This document shows, in pieces, positions 61,455 to 64,000 of a DNA stretch of 64,000 nt. The notes under the pieces are model-generated. The model was not told the origin of the DNA. It did no database searches and saw only the letters and a list, made by a program, of their open reading frames with translations. The stretch is from Acetatifactor aquisgranensis. Lineage in GTDB: Bacteria > Bacillota > Clostridia > Lachnospirales > Lachnospiraceae. The stretch lies in the NCBI RefSeq assembly GCF_943193215.1, contig NZ_CALPDH010000002.1:233403-297402 (forward strand), read 5' to 3'. Numbering within the stretch: the first letter of the stretch is position 1; each line of letters opens with the position of its first letter. A program made the position numbers and the translations under genes.

Positions 61455-62105
61455 ATGGAATCAAAAAGTAATTCATTTCTTGCAAAGGAGCCGATTCCCC
61501 GGCTGATGGGGAAATACGCAGTCCCCTGTATCATCTCGCTCCTGGTGGGCGCACTGTACAATATCGTTGACCAGATATTCATTGCCAATGCCTCATATCT
61601 CGGCTCTTACGGGAATGCCGCAAATACCGTGGTATTCCCGCTGACCGTGATTGCCCTTGCCATCGCTGTCATGGTGGGCGATGGCTGCTACGCCTTTGTG
61701 AGCCTGAGCCTTGGGAAAAACAAGCCGCGGGATGCAGGAAGGAGCATGGGAAATGCAATCCTTCTTACCGTGATCTTCAGCCTTGTCCTGTGCGCGGTCT
61801 ACCTTATATGGGACAGCCGGATTATCGCCATGTTCGGAGGGACAGTGAATGAAGAGACCTTCCGCCATTCCGGGGAGTATTTTTTCTGGATCACCCTGGG
61901 CATTCCGTTTTATATGTTCGGGCAGGCAATGAACCCGGTCATCCGTGCGGACGGCAGCCCGAAATTTGCCATGGCGTCCACGCTTGCAGGAGCGGCTATA
62001 AACATTGTCCTTGATCCAATCTTTATCTTTGTGTTCCGGTGGGGTACCTTGACAATTCTTTTTCGCAATGCTATAATCAAGGTACCTAAAGAAAAAGAGG
62101 GATGA
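61455..62105 (+). pseudogene. MATE-family efflux pump, C-terminally truncated
   Basis: ATG 61455 behind AAAGGAG. About 196 MATE residues with several membrane helices (YAVPCIISLLVGALYNIVDQIFIA and IRADGSPKFAMASTLAGAAINIVLDPIFIFVFRW) are intact. Then the sequence runs into the MarR promoter at 62043 and a short foreign tail ends at 62105. Normal MATE pumps have about 450 residues. More than half is gone, so it is nonfunctional. Confidence 0.75.
62043..62086 (+). promoter_or_regulatory. Promoter of the MarR gene between a perfect inverted repeat
   Basis: TTGACA (62049-62054), a 17-base spacer and TATAAT (62072-62077). The pair GGTACCTTGA (62043-62052) and TCAAGGTACC (62077-62086) brackets the promoter, a likely operator for autoregulation by the downstream MarR protein. 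Confidence 0.8.
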
Positions 62106-62108
62106 CTT

Positions 62109-62801
62109 ATGCAGGAAAAAAACATTTGCCCCGGCTGTGGACGGCATTGTGATCTGGAAAGGCCGCACTGCGGCAGAGGGGAGGAATACCGCCGCGCCGG
62201 GAACATGCCGGAGCGGCAGGGGAAACATCGGGATCAGAAAATGCAGACAGTCGATGATCCGGCAGCGGATATCAATGACGGTCTGATTCTCAGCCTGCGG
62301 GATTTGCATCATACCATGCGCTCGCTATATGAGGGGAAGGCCAGCCAGAAGCGCATCCTGATTATCCTGAACGGGTTGGAAGCAATCACCCAGAGGGATC
62401 TGACGGAGCGTTTGGGAATCCAGCCGGGTTCAGCCAGTGAGATTCTGTCCAAGCTGGAAGGCTCAGGCTGGATCGTCCGGACACAGAATGAATCTGACCG
62501 CAGGACGACGGACATCTCTCTGACAGACAGCGGCAGGAAAGTTGCGGAAGAGGCGCTAAAGCAGCGCAGACAGCGGCATGAGGAGATGTTTTCCTGTCTT
62601 TCGGGAGAGGAAAAGCAGGAACTGCTGTCACTTCTGGATAAAGTCCGCTGTGACTGGAAAAAACGATACAAGGAAAACGAGGATACGTTCAGACACGGCC
62701 ATCGGCATGGATGCTGGGATGAGGGCGGCCACCATGAAGGACATGGCCATTGGGATGAAAGCGGACACCATGGGGGCTCAAATGGGCATGGAGGACGCTG
62801 A
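62109..62801 (+). CDS. MarR-family regulator with N-terminal Cys cluster and His-rich tail
   Basis: 230 residues. The N-terminus has CPGCGRHCDLERPHC, a zinc-ribbon-like Cys set. The central winged helix is ITQRDLTERLGIQPGSASEILSKLEGSGWIVRTQNESDRRTTDISLTDSG. The C-terminal 40 residues are His-rich (HGHRHGCWDEGGHHEGHGHW). The metal-ligand-rich ends suggest a metal-sensing or metal-stabilised regulator, beyond typical MarR. It directly precedes an ABC exporter gene (2 bases apart) and should control it. Confidence 0.85.
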   Translation: MQEKNICPGCGRHCDLERPHCGRGEEYRRAGNMPERQGKHRDQKMQTVDDPAADINDGLILSLRDLHHTMRSLYEGKASQKRILIILNGLEAITQRDLTERLGIQPGSASEILSKLEGSGWIVRTQNESDRRTTDISLTDSGRKVAEEALKQRRQRHEEMFSCLSGEEKQELLSLLDKVRCDWKKRYKENEDTFRHGHRHGCWDEGGHHEGHGHWDESGHHGGSNGHGGR

Positions 62802-62803
62802 CC

Positions 62804-63187
62804 ATGTGGAAATACATCAGAAAGTATCTGCTCTTTGCCATCATCGCAGGCCTGTTCATGCTCGGCGAGGTGATGATGGACCTGGTGCAGCCGGGATTCA
62901 TGAGCCGGATCGTGGATGACGGTGTCCTCGGCGTCAACAACGGGGGCAGCGCCGACCTGCCCCTGATATGGATGCTGGGGCTGCAGATGATCGGCCTTGT
63001 CCTGGTGGGCGGGCTCTGCGGTTCTCTCAACAATGTGTTCGTACACATATCCAGCCAGAATATCGGAAATGAGATCCGAAAGGACTGCTTTGGCAGGATC
63101 ATGGATTTTTCTTTCCCGCAGATGGACCGCTTCGGCACAGGTTCCCTGGTGACAAGGGTGGCCAATGATATAGCGTGCCAGTTATAG
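62804..63187 (+). pseudogene. ABC exporter (membrane-ATPase type), C-terminally truncated
   Basis: About 124 codons, 2 bases after marR. The first transmembrane part (FMLGEVMMDLVQPGFMSRIVDDGVL and NVFVHISSQNIGNEIRKDCFGRIMDFSFPQMDRFGTGSLVTRVANDI) is that of heterodimeric multidrug exporters. The frame turns foreign near 63170 and ends. The remaining about 450 residues, including the ATPase, are missing. The break is at the boundary with the mobile-element remnants. Confidence 0.75.
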
Positions 63188-63279
63188 GCGCATCAAATAA
63201 AATACGGGCAGGAACACACTGGAAAAGGGATTGCAGGATGCAGTCCTTTTTTGATATGGGAAAAGGAGAATATCAGATT

Positions 63280-63465
63280 ATGACAAATTTAACAAAGTAT
63301 GAAATGGAGACCGTAGTTAATTATAATGCCGGAGAGCAGACGGCAACCGTCTATACAAGGGATAAGTCAGTGATGCGCAGACTGGATCGGCTTGTGGCGG
63401 ATTATCCTGACAGCTACAAACTAACAGGCCCAAAAGCAGCAGTTATTTACGGAAAGCCAGTTTGA
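63280..63465 (+). CDS. Small mobile-element-type protein, 61 residues
   Basis: ATG 63280 behind AAAAGGAG. It reads MTNLTKYEMETVVNYNAGEQ, then ATVYTRDKSVMRRLDRLVADYPDSY. Small proteins of this kind are found next to replication genes of Firmicute integrative elements. It directly precedes the repA remnant. The exact role is unknown. Confidence 0.6.
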   Translation: MTNLTKYEMETVVNYNAGEQTATVYTRDKSVMRRLDRLVADYPDSYKLTGPKAAVIYGKPV

Positions 63466-63466
63466 T

Positions 63467-63744
63467 GCGCTGTCAATCGGGGCAAAGCTGCTTTATGGAA
63501 TGATGATCGACCGCATGGAGCTGTCACAGAAAAACGGGTGGATTGATAAACATGGAAGGGCGTACATATATTTCACAGTTGATGAGGTAAAGGACAGATT
63601 TCATTGCGCCAATGACAAGGCAGTGAAGCTGATGAAGAGCTTGACAGTGACAAAGGGATAGGCTTGATTGAGAGCGTAAGGCAGGGATTGGGAAAGCCGA
63701 ATATTATTTATGTCAAAAACTTTGTAGGCGGTTCACAGGTATAG
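63467..63744 (+). pseudogene. RepA_N replication initiator remnant
   Basis: Without a start codon the frame reads ALSIGAKLLYGMMIDRMELSQKNGWIDKHGRAYIYFTVDEVKDRF, the core of RepA_N initiators. After KLMKSL the frame must shift by one base to read ELDSDKGIGLIESVRQGLGKPNIIYVKNF, to a stop at 63744. The 5' end is missing, too. The remaining initiator gene is a dead relic of a plasmid or integrative element. Confidence 0.7.
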
Positions 63745-63905
63745 GAAATATCTTTTATGTAAGATAGACAGGGATGAGAGGGATTCCGCCGTAGCAGGCA
63801 TTGTGGAAATGTCGTATAACTGGCTGCGTTCATGAAACTGTGGGAAAGCTGCTTTTGCTTTTCCACAGGCTGTGAATGGGGGTTTCCATAGTTTTATAGC
63901 CTGTT

Positions 63906-63949
63906 TATCTTAATTTAAGGATAAACTTGCTTATCCTTAAGATATTTTT
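63906..63949 (+). terminator. Hairpin with T tract after the repA remnant
   Basis: TATCTTAATTTAAGGATAA (63906-63924) pairs with TTATCCTTAAGATA (63931-63944) apart from a 5-base bulge, followed by TTTTT. It may be a terminator or part of the element's origin region. The rest of 63745-64000 shows no gene. Confidence 0.5.
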
Positions 63950-64000
63950 ATCCCCATCTTTTTGAAACTGCCCGTATCCTTGGTGTTTAAACACAAAAAG

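Overview
The window looks like a chromosomal segment of a gut Firmicute of the class Clostridia, most likely Lachnospiraceae. The evidence is the housekeeping order DUF177-rpmF-plsX-acpP-rnc-smc-ftsY, strong AGGAGG-type ribosome binding sites, a tryptophan T-box, LplB/LplC-type sugar ABC permeases without their own ATPase, BlaI/M56 regulation and RepA_N-type mobile-element remnants. The species cannot be fixed from the sequence alone.

Bases 1-11,711 are a sialic-acid (amino-sugar) catabolic region: a ROK kinase (minus strand, cut by the window edge), a divergent two-domain SGNH esterase, two ABC permeases, a solute-binding lipoprotein, two paralogous sialidase-like Asp-box proteins without signal peptides, two paralogous N-acetylneuraminate-lyase-type aldolases and an RpiR regulator. 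A 15-bp near-palindrome in front of the esterase and in front of the transporter is the likely operator. Bases 11,756-19,261 are a complete trp operon (trpE, fused trpGD, trpC, trpF, trpB, trpA) under a T-box with a UGG specifier. It is followed by iorAB, a TIM-barrel isomerase-like protein and a Cys/Met-type PLP enzyme (19,396-24,003).

Bases 24,032-34,155 are core genome: DUF177, rpmF, plsX, acpP, rnc, smc, ftsY, an ACT-domain threonine dehydratase and a YitT membrane protein. At 34,236-37,366 a BlaI repressor with three operator-like boxes sits in front of an M56 BlaR1-like sensor whose C-terminus carries a duplicated unknown domain in place of a penicillin-binding domain.

From about 37.8 kb to 59 kb the window becomes a mosaic accessory island. 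It carries many immunity-like or orphan families (DUF1266, DUF5713, a double SUKH/SMI1 protein, DUF2185-DUF4241, leucine-rich-repeat proteins, a CPxC-tailed family), an AAA ATPase with a DUF234-type nuclease end, a serine hydrolase, a TetR regulator with a duplicated operator and a DUF262-HEPN two-gene unit. The island alternates between GC-rich and AT-rich blocks and contains a tRNA-like 3' fragment, a transposase remnant, two small palindromic insertions that break genes, duplicated gene tails around a small gene, and several frameshifts.

From 59 kb to 64 kb the sequence is decayed: an XRE membrane regulator, an N-truncated MacB-type ATPase, a permease fragment, a truncated MATE pump, an intact MarR regulator with a metal-binding look, a truncated ABC exporter and a broken RepA_N initiator. 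Gene gain, replacement and decay are clearly ongoing here, in contrast to the conserved first 34 kb.
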